DNA of 64,000 nt from contig JANRKU010000124.1 in NCBI GenBank assembly GCA_033763335.1, forward strand, positions 23,093-87,092, written 5' to 3'. Below are positions 6,823 through 17,600 of the stretch, in pieces. Under the pieces are notes generated by a model, which saw only the letters and a program-made list of their open reading frames with translations, did no database searches and was not told where the DNA came from. The DNA is from GCA-2794515 sp033763335. Its GTDB lineage: Bacteria; Chloroflexota; Anaerolineae; Aggregatilineales; Phototrophicaceae. Within the stretch, counting starts at the first letter, position 1; each line of letters opens with the position of its first letter. Both the position numbers and the translations under genes were made by a program.

Positions 6823-9207
6823 TCATCCAGACCCGTTACCGCCGTCTCGCGTTGGGATAGGCGTGATGGTGGGGATGACAAAAGGTGTTACAGTGGCTGT
6901 CAACGTAAAGGTTTTCGTTGGACCGGGTGTAAAGGTTAAGGATGGTGTGCTGGTCGGGCGAGTCGGTGTTGGGGTGTTCGTCGGACCTGGCGTGTTACTT
7001 GGACGTGGTGTGCCTGTTGGGGGTGGAGGTGTTGGCACAGACAGGTCAATGACCCCTTGCAATCCGCCACCGCCAGAACCGCCACTGCCACCCGGTGTAT
7101 TACAACCGATGTCAAAGCGGGTGCCATGCAACATCCATGGGGCAAATTGGATAGCATCATCCAAACGGTTGCCATACCCATCGAAATCTATCCAGAGGTT
7201 GGTCACACTATTGGGTGGGAACTGATACCCACTGATAAATCCCGCAGGCTCGGTGTGGAGCGTACTGGGATTATAATCTGGACCATTCCAAACCGTAACG
7301 GTACTGGTGGAATTGGGATTACTACCACCGACCTTCACCCGTGCAAGGCTCAAAATATTGGGACCACTCACACGCGGGAAGGATGTCCATGGGGGCCACA
7401 CAATATTGAAGCCAAGCAATGGTGATGACACAGTACGTTCACTGGTGACGCGCAATTGAATGACACCGAGTGTCCAGAAATCTACAAATTCCACACGAAC
7501 ACGGCTCGATGCACAGTCTGGCGTAAATGTGACGCTGGGCGTAAAGCTCGGACCCGGTGGTGGCGTAGTCGGTTCTGGTACTACCTCTTCAATGGTAGCT
7601 AAACAAGGCGACCCAGGTGCTACAGGGTTATGCACACGGAATCTTGTACCAGCGAAATCACCGATATTGAACTCTTGCGTCAATGGGTTGGGACCCAATT
7701 GGAAGACGGCTTGGATAGTAGTGGTCGCAAGCCCATAACCGGGGATGGTCTTGTCTGCGAAGTTCCAGTCATCCAATTCTGTGCCGACAAATGTAGCCGA
7801 ATCAATATCTTCACGTTTTGGACCGACCCAAACCGCTTCGCTGGCTTCACCCGTCTCGGCAGTAGTACGTGCCATGACCAATGTGAGCAATCTCATGTTG
7901 ACATAAGTCGTGGGCTTACGCCATGCCAATACGATTTGTTCCAAGAAGGTATCTTGAACATTATCGTTCACAATGGTGATATACATGCGTTCACCATAGA
8001 ATTCAACCGCACCCACTTTAATTTTATCGCAAGTGAATGGTTCTGGTGTATCGGTTGGGACTGGTGTTGATGTTGGCACAGCCGTTGAGGTTGGGACATC
8101 AGTAGAAGTTGGGACAGGGGTATAAGTTGGTGGTTGTGTAGATAGTTCCCCTGCTTGTGTGGGTGGATTGCTCGATGGCGCGGTAATAGCTTTCGATGCG
8201 CGGAACGCCTCGTTCACACCAGAGCGATAAGACCGAATGGTCAAATATTCTGCCAATCCCAATGGGGTGATAAGTGGATGATTGAAGGTGATGAACACCG
8301 TCACTGCATCGCCAGGTCCACCCGGATCCATCCAACGGTTGCCCATATTGTGATTCAAACCAGTATCCGTATCGGGAACAGCAATATCCCCGCCACCCAA
8401 ATCTACCTCGCGTGTTTTATACTCATCTGATGTTTCATTCAACAAGCAATATGGAGGCGCATAGGGAGTTGGCAAGCCAACAGGCAGGCTATATTCATCA
8501 AACACCGTCACAAAACGGGTTGTAAAGTCAGGTGGGTCATCATTGATATCATCAATATAACTATATGATTCGCTATCTAAGAATACACGCGAGCTACACA
8601 CCATCACGTTAAAATAACCGCGTTGGGTGGCGCGAGGCATGGGTTCTGCCCACAGTGAGGTCATCATGTTGAAGATGGCTTGTTGAGTGCCATTTTGTTG
8701 TGACCGTTCTAATGCCAGACCAGCCGCCCCACGTCGTGCCACTTCATAAATAGAGACAAGGCGCAAAATATCTTCGCGCCATTCCAGATGTTCTGGCTTG
8801 GCGGGGTCGCATTGAATACCATCATACCATGTGGCGAAGATACTATCGCCAGAAATAACATAGTTTGATGTGGCGAGGTCTATGTCTTTATACCACACCT
8901 CTACAAAATCGGATGGTCTATCGGTGTCAAAAATCATTTGTGTCCGAGACCCGCGTTCTAGCGGGTCTCCGGTACAGGGAAGCAAGGCATTGACATCATA
9001 GCGTTCTTTATCATATTGACCAGTGGTTGTATAGCGAATGGCTTCACGGGCAGAGTTTTCAATCGTCACCCAAGCCTGAAAAATACGCCCAAATTCGACC
9101 ACACCAAAAATGAGCAATAACAGCAGTGGCAACGTTAAGGCAAATTCCGCTAGGGTTTGCCCCCGTCTTTTAAGATTACTGTGTGAACTTGGCAGTGCTT
9201 TATACAT
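6823..9207 (-). CDS. TadE-like pseudopilin protein with large Thr/Pro-linked extracellular region
   Basis: A 794-residue protein starting at the ATG at 9207 (AAGGAC 8 bases upstream); a TTG 66 bases earlier would overlap the previous gene further. Residues 14-43 are a TadE N-terminus: RRGQTLAEFALTLP then a hydrophobic helix, with Glu21 at the position used for assembly in prepilins. The rest is predicted extracellular: an alpha/beta region, a linker built from PTST units near residues 360-390, two similar beta-rich domains (each starting with a C-x-x-x-x-V-x-x-V-x-F pattern), a second PTPPP linker, and a TP-rich C-terminus. Last gene of the three-gene operon. The family takes part in Flp-type pili, but the secretion ATPase and prepilin peptidase are not in this window. 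Confidence 0.8.
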   Translation of the reverse strand: MYKALPSSHSNLKRRGQTLAEFALTLPLLLLLIFGVVEFGRIFQAWVTIENSAREAIRYTTTGQYDKERYDVNALLPCTGDPLERGSRTQMIFDTDRPSDFVEVWYKDIDLATSNYVISGDSIFATWYDGIQCDPAKPEHLEWREDILRLVSIYEVARRGAAGLALERSQQNGTQQAIFNMMTSLWAEPMPRATQRGYFNVMVCSSRVFLDSESYSYIDDINDDPPDFTTRFVTVFDEYSLPVGLPTPYAPPYCLLNETSDEYKTREVDLGGGDIAVPDTDTGLNHNMGNRWMDPGGPGDAVTVFITFNHPLITPLGLAEYLTIRSYRSGVNEAFRASKAITAPSSNPPTQAGELSTQPPTYTPVPTSTDVPTSTAVPTSTPVPTDTPEPFTCDKIKVGAVEFYGERMYITIVNDNVQDTFLEQIVLAWRKPTTYVNMRLLTLVMARTTAETGEASEAVWVGPKREDIDSATFVGTELDDWNFADKTIPGYGLATTTIQAVFQLGPNPLTQEFNIGDFAGTRFRVHNPVAPGSPCLATIEEVVPEPTTPPPGPSFTPSVTFTPDCASSRVRVEFVDFWTLGVIQLRVTSERTVSSPLLGFNIVWPPWTSFPRVSGPNILSLARVKVGGSNPNSTSTVTVWNGPDYNPSTLHTEPAGFISGYQFPPNSVTNLWIDFDGYGNRLDDAIQFAPWMLHGTRFDIGCNTPGGSGGSGGGGLQGVIDLSVPTPPPPTGTPRPSNTPGPTNTPTPTRPTSTPSLTFTPGPTKTFTLTATVTPFVIPTITPIPTRDGGNGSG
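6850..7035 (-). repeat. Thr/Pro (TPTPT) coding repeat, C-terminal stalk
   Basis: Minus-strand codons for Thr, Pro and Ser dominate here (TPRPSNTPGPTNTPTPTRP and following). It is a low-complexity stalk of the kind found at the ends of secreted Chloroflexota proteins and is likely O-glycosylated or wall-spanning. The antisense strand is open as a Gly/Val-rich frame, which is an artefact of this composition. Confidence 0.7.
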
Positions 9208-9229
9208 AACGTCCGTCCTTATTGAACAC

Positions 9230-12200
9230 TCATCCTGCCAAACGGGTAAACATACGTGAGGCAATATCATCAAACACTTGTTGCAATTCGGTCACACTTG
9301 GCGCGTTGTAGTAATTGCCACAACTTTGCCCACCGCGACGCGGTGCGAAATCATTCAGCGTGGTGGCGGCATCAAACCAATTAACAGATGGATTTTCACA
9401 GGGGTCTTTTGGTCCCCATTCGGTCACATCTTTATCGAGGTTGATTTGGGTCGTAAAATCGTTGTGATTGCGCCAATCTTGTTGCAAATCGTTATCAATC
9501 ACAAAGTTGTCGCCCGCATCAGCGATATAGCGCAACAATTCTTCACCCAAACATTGTTCAATGTTGAGGTTACACATGCACTTATCATATTCTGGGCTGT
9601 CGTTATTGCCGACCCGTTGTTCACAGGTGAGGTTGCTCGGTGCATGGGGGGTATCCACAAATTCTAGGCGGAAACCAATGGTAAAGATGGTTGGCAAAAC
9701 AGCGTCACCGCTTTGTTCTTCATCTACCCCAGCGACAAAATCTGCCCAATCGCGTGCATAATCATCCACATCATAGAGTGGGTCACAGGAACTAGCACCG
9801 ACCGTTCCCAAATCTACGTCAAAGATGTTGCCCAAGCGCGTATTTTCTTCAAGTATGTAGTCACCTTCGGTTTGGGTAGCCGCATCAAATGGATTCCAAC
9901 CAGCAGGGATAACATTAGCAGGTGGGTCAAATGCTTCGCCAAGCACCGTTGCAATCACACGGTCACGATAATCTCTATCGAATGAACCGGGGTCAAAACC
10001 AGAACCAAAATCGGGATACCCAACAGATTGACCGGGATTAGCAAGGCAGAAATGGCGCGACACCACATCGGGGTCTGAGCAGAATGGGAAGCTCAACCCT
10101 GTGGGATTTTTGATTAATTGACCGGGGACTGCTGGTGTGCCAAATGGACACAAACCAAGCCAACCATACCCACCGCGTCCAATAATAGCCCCTGTGGTAG
10201 CACTTACACCTGCACCATATTCATTTGAACGGTTATTACTGGTGGTGCTAGTCCGTTGACGCCAATCGAAACGACGAATTTCTTCATAAGGGACAGCTTG
10301 GTCAACTTTTTGCCCATTTTGACGCACAGGGTCAGATGCACCCGCCGCGCCGTCACTGAGCAAAATCATAATCCAGACTGTACCCGCACGGCGTGTCGTT
10401 CTGGGGTCGGTGAGGGCATCATTACCAACGCGGAGCGCCGCCCCGATATTCGTCCCACGGCATGTTCCTTGTTTTTCATAACTGTGATTGGTCGTTAGTG
10501 GACCACCTGAACGACTATTGCTGTAAGACGACCATAATGGTTGTGACCCTACACCATAAGCAGGTGGGTTAAAAATGCGATAGAGCGATGGCGTATTTTG
10601 ATTATCGAGTATGGCGTTACCCGTATTACGGGTAGCAAAACGGCTATAGGGGAATTGCAATTCGGCATTTTGAATACTGCAATTGCCCGCCACAGGATAA
10701 TTCAAATACGATGGGTCAATGGCGCTTTGGTCAATTTCTGGTGCGCCAAAATTATCCATCGGCGGTGGGGGACAATCGGCATTGGTACAATCATAATCCA
10801 CCGGAAGCACTTCATTGTCTTGGTTATAACCTGCCGCAAATTGAGTGGCTGTTCCAGTTCCTGTCCATGGACCTGCGGTGAAGATACCACCATCTTCATT
10901 CCAGACATAATAATTCGGTTCAGCACGCACACCAATGGCTTGGTTCAACACTTTGGTTGCTGTGTCTAAATCTTCAATCATATGGCTCAGGTTGGCAAAA
11001 CCAGGTTTGCCATTTGCCCCATCTGGGTCAATAATATACGCCGATTTATCGAAGGTCACAAAACCCACACGGTCGCCCCGTAAAAAGTCTACCCGTTCCA
11101 AGAATAAGCGAGTCGCATCACGGGCTTGTTTCATCGGTTGACAGACCAAATCGTCAAATCTATTGTCATTTGACCAGTTATTTGAGTTTGACCCAAATGG
11201 ATTCCCTGTTACTGGGTCTAAGAACGAACCATCGCGATCTACAACTGCATAACTAGGGTCATTGCAACACCCATAGAAATTGAATGACGGGACAAAGCCA
11301 CTCCATTTTGCATCATCGCTAGGATTCGCAGTGGTGTAATTTTGAATGCTGGGCCAATCGGCATTGGTTACGCCCAATTCGGTCACATACATTTCTGCCA
11401 GTGTTGGATCCATATAGGAGTTCATTGAGAATGGGTAGAACCGTACCCGACAGGCTTCACGCGGTTGCGTTTGCAATAGGGGGTCGGTGACATTATCTGG
11501 GATGAATGACCGTACCTGATAATATTGGTTGCGTGGGTCATTATAATCCACATCTGGGTCGGTTGGGGCAGGATATGTCCCCATTGGACCGCCAACCGAT
11601 TGGTCGGTAGCAGAGGCTTCACCATTAAGCGGTTGCCCAATATCCAAATAGAATAGGCGACGGTTCACTTCTGATTGTGGCACACCCAAGAGGTATTCAC
11701 CCCAGAACCAGCCATCGAGCCATGTTTCGTAGGTATCCGCATAGGTATTGACCACGCCACCACCACGAGGTGGTGGTGCTGTATAAGGGAATGTGGTTGA
11801 AATTGGTGGCTTGGCAGTCGTATCATCTGGTGCGCGAGTTTCGGCAGTAGATGCCCCAAACCCAGTCCATGAGGGAATGACGGCATTTCCAATCATGCGC
11901 CCCAAAACGGTCTTGGTATCGGCATAAATACGGGTAGGCGTGTTTTCAATACGTGGGGGCAAATATGCCACCGCCATGTGAACCGCTTCCCAATCTTTGA
12001 TGACTGTATCGAACATCATAGATTCCGACACGTCCATCACGATAACCACGTCCAACACGGCGGTTTCAGAGACGGCACTGGCTTCTAGGAGAATATTTTG
12101 CCATCCGAATAAACGCAAAAACACCGTAGGCGATTCCACCTGTGCGGTGACGCGCACGAGTTTGCGTTGGTCGGCGGTACAAATTTCGAGGTCATCTGTC

Positions 12201-12859
12201 CAGTCTTCTGGCAAAAATTCTGCTACATCCTGTGCATAAGCGATGACAGCCGCATTCGTCGCCACAAAATTCGCCGTAATATCAACATCAGTGCTATAAC
12301 CACTGAGTGATGCTAAGGCGGCGCGTGCGGCAGTTTCTAGGGCATTAACGGCATCGCTTTCGCCTTCTGCAAAAGAAGAGAGCGAATCTATATAAGCGCG
12401 TGCATTGTTGACATACAAGTCTTTTAGGGTGGCTAAACCAACTGTCCCACCAGAAATCGCTTCTTCTAAGTCGTCATAGGCGTTGAGATACGCATCTCTA
12501 GCAAGAACAAACGAGGGGGGTGCCATCTGCATCCCTTTGGCGATGGGGTCATTATCGGGGCGTGGCTGATTTTGACACGATTCCACCCACACATCACGAG
12601 GATTTAAGCCGTGAATTTCGATATAACTACGGGCAGTGAGGTTCACTGTGGCTATAGAACGGTCTTGGCGCATTTGCCCTGCGGCGGCAATTGCGGCGGC
12701 ATCTACCGCCCGCCGTAGCGTGGCATAACGCACAAACAGTAACGAAATATCGGTGGTGATGCCCACAAAACCTAAAAGGGCAACCATCCCCAATGCGAGG
12801 ACAATGATAGATTGCCCTTTATGCTGTCTTCTTACTAATCGTTTCATGAGTCGTCTCAT
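9230..12859 (-). CDS. TadG-like protein with von Willebrand factor A domain
   Basis: A 1209-residue protein. The ATG at 12859 is preferred: AAAGGA sits 9-10 bases upstream, while the TTG at 12868 adjoins it. The N-terminus QSIIVLALGMVALLGFVGI is the TadG-type membrane helix, followed by RYATLRRAVDAAAIAAAGQ, the conserved pseudopilin region. A vWA domain begins near residue 275 with VVIVMDVSESM (MIDAS DxSxS intact) and continues to ILLSDGAAGA far downstream, so the domain carries very large insertions rich in Asn, Asp and Tyr. It is probably surface-exposed and metal-binding, for adhesion. Middle gene of the operon, 18 bases after the TadE gene and 22 bases before the next start. Confidence 0.82.
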   Translation of the reverse strand: MRRLMKRLVRRQHKGQSIIVLALGMVALLGFVGITTDISLLFVRYATLRRAVDAAAIAAAGQMRQDRSIATVNLTARSYIEIHGLNPRDVWVESCQNQPRPDNDPIAKGMQMAPPSFVLARDAYLNAYDDLEEAISGGTVGLATLKDLYVNNARAYIDSLSSFAEGESDAVNALETAARAALASLSGYSTDVDITANFVATNAAVIAYAQDVAEFLPEDWTDDLEICTADQRKLVRVTAQVESPTVFLRLFGWQNILLEASAVSETAVLDVVIVMDVSESMMFDTVIKDWEAVHMAVAYLPPRIENTPTRIYADTKTVLGRMIGNAVIPSWTGFGASTAETRAPDDTTAKPPISTTFPYTAPPPRGGGVVNTYADTYETWLDGWFWGEYLLGVPQSEVNRRLFYLDIGQPLNGEASATDQSVGGPMGTYPAPTDPDVDYNDPRNQYYQVRSFIPDNVTDPLLQTQPREACRVRFYPFSMNSYMDPTLAEMYVTELGVTNADWPSIQNYTTANPSDDAKWSGFVPSFNFYGCCNDPSYAVVDRDGSFLDPVTGNPFGSNSNNWSNDNRFDDLVCQPMKQARDATRLFLERVDFLRGDRVGFVTFDKSAYIIDPDGANGKPGFANLSHMIEDLDTATKVLNQAIGVRAEPNYYVWNEDGGIFTAGPWTGTGTATQFAAGYNQDNEVLPVDYDCTNADCPPPPMDNFGAPEIDQSAIDPSYLNYPVAGNCSIQNAELQFPYSRFATRNTGNAILDNQNTPSLYRIFNPPAYGVGSQPLWSSYSNSRSGGPLTTNHSYEKQGTCRGTNIGAALRVGNDALTDPRTTRRAGTVWIMILLSDGAAGASDPVRQNGQKVDQAVPYEEIRRFDWRQRTSTTSNNRSNEYGAGVSATTGAIIGRGGYGWLGLCPFGTPAVPGQLIKNPTGLSFPFCSDPDVVSRHFCLANPGQSVGYPDFGSGFDPGSFDRDYRDRVIATVLGEAFDPPANVIPAGWNPFDAATQTEGDYILEENTRLGNIFDVDLGTVGASSCDPLYDVDDYARDWADFVAGVDEEQSGDAVLPTIFTIGFRLEFVDTPHAPSNLTCEQRVGNNDSPEYDKCMCNLNIEQCLGEELLRYIADAGDNFVIDNDLQQDWRNHNDFTTQINLDKDVTEWGPKDPCENPSVNWFDAATTLNDFAPRRGGQSCGNYYNAPSVTELQQVFDDIASRMFTRLAG

Positions 12860-12877
12860 GGCACTCAATTCCTTTGA

Positions 12878-14419
12878 CTAAGGTGTGGTTGTGGTCAAAA
12901 AGTCATCCACATCTTGGTTAAATTTCAAATTTGGTACTGCCGATGGTGCAGGAAATGCCGACCAAACACTAATGGTTGTGCGGTCACTGCCCAAAAAGTT
13001 GTATATAGGCGAAAAAACAGGGATGTCGAGCAATAAGCGATGTTGCCAAAATATCTCGACCATGACGATACCTTGGTTTGCCATATAACGGCGCACATCA
13101 TCTTGGCTACAAATCGTCCCACCAGAGCCATCATCTTCACATTGAATGGCAAAATTGGGGTCTGTGAGGCGTGCGGCATCTATTTCTTGTTGCGACATGA
13201 AGAAATTATTGTTCACAAGCAGGTTTTGAATTTCTTGAACCGAAAATTCAGACCCAAAGCAAAGGCTCTCTAAGAGTGTGCCACTGCGGTCAACGGTACT
13301 GTTCACTTGATGATAGCCTGTATAAGCAAACCCGCGCACCATTTCTGGATAGTTATAGGGGTCAAATGCAGGCAAATCGCCGGGCGATACCCAAATACCA
13401 TCACGCAACACAGCCAGTTCTAGTGGGTATCTGCCAACAACTGTAGGAACACCCCCAATTATCTCAGATACCTCAACCACATCTACACCACCATTTTTAC
13501 CGTTTGTTGCTGATGGTCCCAGAAAATCATTATATTTATTCCCAAACAAGCTAACATAATAGGTTGCGAGGAATTGATTTTCATTGGGCATGATACTACT
13601 GTTACTCAAAAAGAGATTCGTGCCGGGGGTTGCAGATTGGTCTGCGCCTTGCCGATAAAAATCAAATGGGTCACGCTCTGTATGAAAGATAATAGGAGTA
13701 CCGGGGTTAGCAGGGTCACGCCAATAATTACATTCATTGGCTTTGGTAGGATACCGCCCCACTACCACTGGGATATACCCATCTTGAAATTCATTGGGGA
13801 TAATGCCATTTGGCAAGCGCAATTCATCACCACCAACCGTTGGGACATTGTTGTTAATCAATTGAATAGAAAAAACGGAGATGACAATATCATCTGTGCG
13901 CTCTTCAACGGGGAGAGCAGGATCATAACGGATTTGCAATGGAGAAAGCGATGCCAACATCTGACACAACACCAAATTATAAAACCCAGTGAAATTGTCT
14001 GGACGTGCAGTATCACCAAGCGCCGAACAATCTCGAACATTCACGCGAAGGTTATTGATATTACTCTGGGTTAATCCGCCATAATTGGGTGGGTCTGGGA
14101 ATAAAGGATAATTTGCCCATAATGGGTCATAACTCTGTCCGCGTGGCAGGCTCGCCCACTCATTCCAAACCAATGGGCTATTATCGCCCCCCAAAACAGC
14201 ACCACGTCGCGCACCCACCCGTGTTACTTCTAACAAGGTGAGGTAATTCCGCGCAAACCAGCCAATCTCAACCAGCCCGACCAATAAAATAATCAACAAT
14301 GGGGTGATGAGCGTCATTTCCAATACACTCTGCCCGCGCTGGAGGTTCTTTTTCTTCCGCCGACGTGGTTGGGGTGTACCATCTAAAAATTTAATTGCTT
14401 TTCTCAAAAAATTACGCAT
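12878..14419 (-). CDS. TadE-like pseudopilin protein, first gene of the cluster
   Basis: A 513-residue protein. A basic cytoplasmic segment (PRRRKKKNLQRGQ, 18-30) leads into SVLEMTLITPLLIILLVGL (31-49), a TadE helix with Glu34 at the prepilin-like position. ARNYLTLLEVTRVGARRGAV follows, and then about 430 extracellular residues with no recognised domain. It is several times longer than a normal TadE (about 150-200 residues). First of three minus-strand genes that end at the terminator near 6790. No promoter was clearly identified in the 215-base gap shared with carB. Confidence 0.8.
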   Translation of the reverse strand: MRNFLRKAIKFLDGTPQPRRRKKKNLQRGQSVLEMTLITPLLIILLVGLVEIGWFARNYLTLLEVTRVGARRGAVLGGDNSPLVWNEWASLPRGQSYDPLWANYPLFPDPPNYGGLTQSNINNLRVNVRDCSALGDTARPDNFTGFYNLVLCQMLASLSPLQIRYDPALPVEERTDDIVISVFSIQLINNNVPTVGGDELRLPNGIIPNEFQDGYIPVVVGRYPTKANECNYWRDPANPGTPIIFHTERDPFDFYRQGADQSATPGTNLFLSNSSIMPNENQFLATYYVSLFGNKYNDFLGPSATNGKNGGVDVVEVSEIIGGVPTVVGRYPLELAVLRDGIWVSPGDLPAFDPYNYPEMVRGFAYTGYHQVNSTVDRSGTLLESLCFGSEFSVQEIQNLLVNNNFFMSQQEIDAARLTDPNFAIQCEDDGSGGTICSQDDVRRYMANQGIVMVEIFWQHRLLLDIPVFSPIYNFLGSDRTTISVWSAFPAPSAVPNLKFNQDVDDFLTTTTP

Positions 14420-14569
14420 TATGCCACCTATCTATCACCTACATGGGTGAGGCACTCACGATTCTTCTGCGTCATACTAAATGATACCATACCCCTGCTT
14501 GCTATCAATAAAGGCGGTGGTAGAAAATTGATAGGGTTTTGTACAAGGTTTTGTGTATAGCTTTGACAA

Positions 14570-14597
14570 TTGACGCTTCCTAGCCCTGCGGTACTAT
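14570..14597 (+). promoter_or_regulatory. Possible carB promoter
   Basis: TTGACG (14570-14575) and TACTAT (14592-14597) with 16 bases between them lie 38 bases before the carB ATG. A second TTGACA at 14563 is too far for the same -10. The -10 matches only 4 of 6 positions, so this is tentative. The rest of the gap 14420-14634 shows nothing else. Confidence 0.35.
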
Positions 14598-14634
14598 AGA
14601 AGGCGTTATGTTTTAGCAGAGTGAGTGAAAAAAT

Positions 14635-17600
14635 ATGCCCAAACGGACAGATCTTCAAACCATCATGATTATTGGCTCTGGACCCATTGTGATTGGTCAA
14701 GCCAGCGAATTTGATTATAGCGGTGTGCAAGCCTGCAAAGCCTTGCGTGGATTGGGGTATCGGGTGGTACTGGTAAATAGCAATCCAGCTACCATTATGA
14801 CCGACCCCGAATTTGCCGATGCAACCTATGTCGAACCGCTCACGCCAGAAATCTGTGAGCGTATTATTGAGGTAGAACGCCCAGATGCCCTACTCCCCAC
14901 TGTTGGCGGACAAACGGCACTCAACCTTGCGCTGGCGCTCCAAGCACGCGGGACATTGGATAAATACAATGTCGAACTCATTGGCGCGTCTATGAATAGT
15001 ATTCACCTAGCGGAAGATAGGCAATTATTCAAAGATGCCATGACCGAAATCAATCTCAAATCCCCGCCTAGCGAGGTCGTATCTACTGTAGAGGGTGCCA
15101 TAAAAGCGGCGGAAAAAATCGGCTATCCCGTCCTCGTGCGCCCATCCTTCACGCTCGGTGGGAGTGGTGGCGGTATCGCCTATGATGAAGCGCAATTGCG
15201 CGAAATCGCCCGTAATGGCATCAAACAAAGCCCCATGGGGCAAGTTTTGATTGATATGAGCCTGCTCGGATGGAAAGAGTACGAACTCGAAATCATGCGC
15301 GATAACAACGGCAATTTTGTCGTGGTGTGTTCGATAGAGAACCTAGACCCGATGGGCGTGCATACAGGGGATAGCATCACGGTTGCCCCCGCCCAAACAT
15401 TGACCGATAAAGAACTCCAACGCCTACGGAATATGTCCCGCGCCATTTTCGATAAAGTCGGACTCGCCACCGGTGGCGCAAATGTGCAATATGCCATTAG
15501 CCCCTATGATGGTGAGGTCTATGTCATCGAGATGAATCCGCGTGTATCACGTTCATCGGCACTCGCCAGCAAAGCCACAGGCTTCCCCATTGCCAAAATT
15601 GCCGCATTGGTCGCAGTCGGCTTTTCGTTGGATGAAATCCCCAACGACATCACCCGTGTAACCCCCGCCAGTTTTGAGCCATCGCTCGATTATGTGGTGG
15701 TCAAAATCCCCCGTTGGAATTTTGAAAAATTCGCGGGTGTGAATACCGTTTTGGGTCCACAAATGAAAGCCGTTGGCGAAGTCATGGCGATTGGGCGTAC
15801 CTTCTCCGAAGCCTTACAGAAGGCAGTGCGGTCATTGGATATTGGCATCACAGGCTTTGGGAGCAATTTGGATGATGTCCCGCCTGCCACACTTGCCGTC
15901 CCCACCGCCAAACGCCTCTTTCAAGTCGCCGCCAATTTGTATAATGGCGTGAGCCAAGAAGAAATTGTGGAGCAAACCCGTTTTGACCCGTGGTTTGTGC
16001 AACAAATGGCAGATTTAATGACCATCCATAAAACAATTCTGCACAAAAAACTAAAATTAGCCGATTTAGATAAAGCAGATATGCTCAAACTCAAGAAAAA
16101 TGGGTTTAGCGATGCCTATATCGCCCAGCTCATCGGCATAGATGAGGTGTCTGTTCGGAATCATCGCAAGGCATTGGGTGTCATCGCCAATTATTATCGG
16201 GTTGATACCTGTGCGGCAGAATTTGAGGCACAAACGCCTTATCTCTATTCTACTTATGAATCTGAGAGTGAATCCTTCCCCACTGATAAGAAAAAAGTGA
16301 TGATTCTCGGTGGTGGACCAAACCGCATTGGTCAGGGGATTGAATTTGATTATTGCTGTGTCCATGCGTGTTTTGCCTTGCGGAAAATGGGCTATGAGAC
16401 CATCATGGTCAATTGCAATCCAGAGACCGTCAGCACCGATTATGACACCGCCGACCGCCTCTATTTTGAACCCCTCACTGCAGAAGATGTGCTGAACATC
16501 ATTGATGTGGAAAAACCCGATGGGATTCTGGTGCAATTTGGCGGACAAACCCCGTTGAATATCGCTCGCGCCTTACATGAAGCAGGTGCGCCGATTTGGG
16601 GGACATCCGTCAACACCATTGACCTCGCAGAAGACCGCAAACGGTTTAATGCCATCATGGAAGAATTGCATATCACCCAACCCGCAGGCGGGACGGCATT
16701 TAATCCACAAGAGGCGCGTGATGTTGCCAATAAAATCGGCTATCCCGTATTGGTACGTCCTAGCTATGTCCTCGGCGGGCGCGGTATGGCGATTGTCTTT
16801 GATGATGCCATGCTCACCGATTGGCTGGATAAACAAATTACATGGACAGAACACCCCATCCTCATTGACCGCTTTTTGGATGATGCCTTTGAAGTGGATG
16901 TGGATGCCCTATGCGATGGCGAAGCTGTGACCATCGGCGGGATTATGCAACATATCGAAGAAGCAGGCGTGCATAGTGGCGATTCAGCATGTGTATTGCC
17001 CCCCTATAAAATCAGCGCCTATCACATCGAAATTATCCGCGAACACACGCACCGTATCGGCTTGGCATTGGGCGTAAAAGGCTTATTTAACATCCAATTC
17101 GCCATCAAAGATGAAGTGGTCTATGTGCTAGAGGTGAATCCACGCGCCAGCCGTACTGTGCCATTTGTTAGCAAGGCAGTGGGTGTGCCACTGGCTAGTT
17201 ATGCGGCACAAATCAGCACAGGCGTAACGCTCAAAGAACTGGATTTCCTCACAGAACCCTCTGTAGATGGATTTTTCGTCAAAGAAGCCGTATTGCCCTT
17301 CCAAAAATTTCCGGGCGTGGATGCCCGTCTGGGACCAGAAATGCGCTCCACAGGCGAAGTGATGGGACACGCATCCAGTTTTGGTCATGCGTTCATCAAA
17401 TCGCAGATGGCAACAGGCGTATCCCTGCCCCAATCTGGGAATATCCTCATCAGTGTGAATGATTTTGATAAAGGGGCGGTATCGAAAATTGCCCGTGATT
17501 TGCATAATATGGGCTTCAAACTGATTGCCACGGAAGGCACGGCTCGCTGGCTCGAAATGATAGGCTTGCCTGCCACACGGATTAATAAAGTGGCACAAGG

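Noticed and set aside
6764..7225. Long plus-strand Gly/Val-rich open frame opposite the TadE-like stalk, and similar frames at 32104-32388 and 33493-34122
   Set aside because: They are antisense to Thr/Pro codons, whose complement gives Gly/Val codons without stops. No ribosome-binding site or family resemblance.
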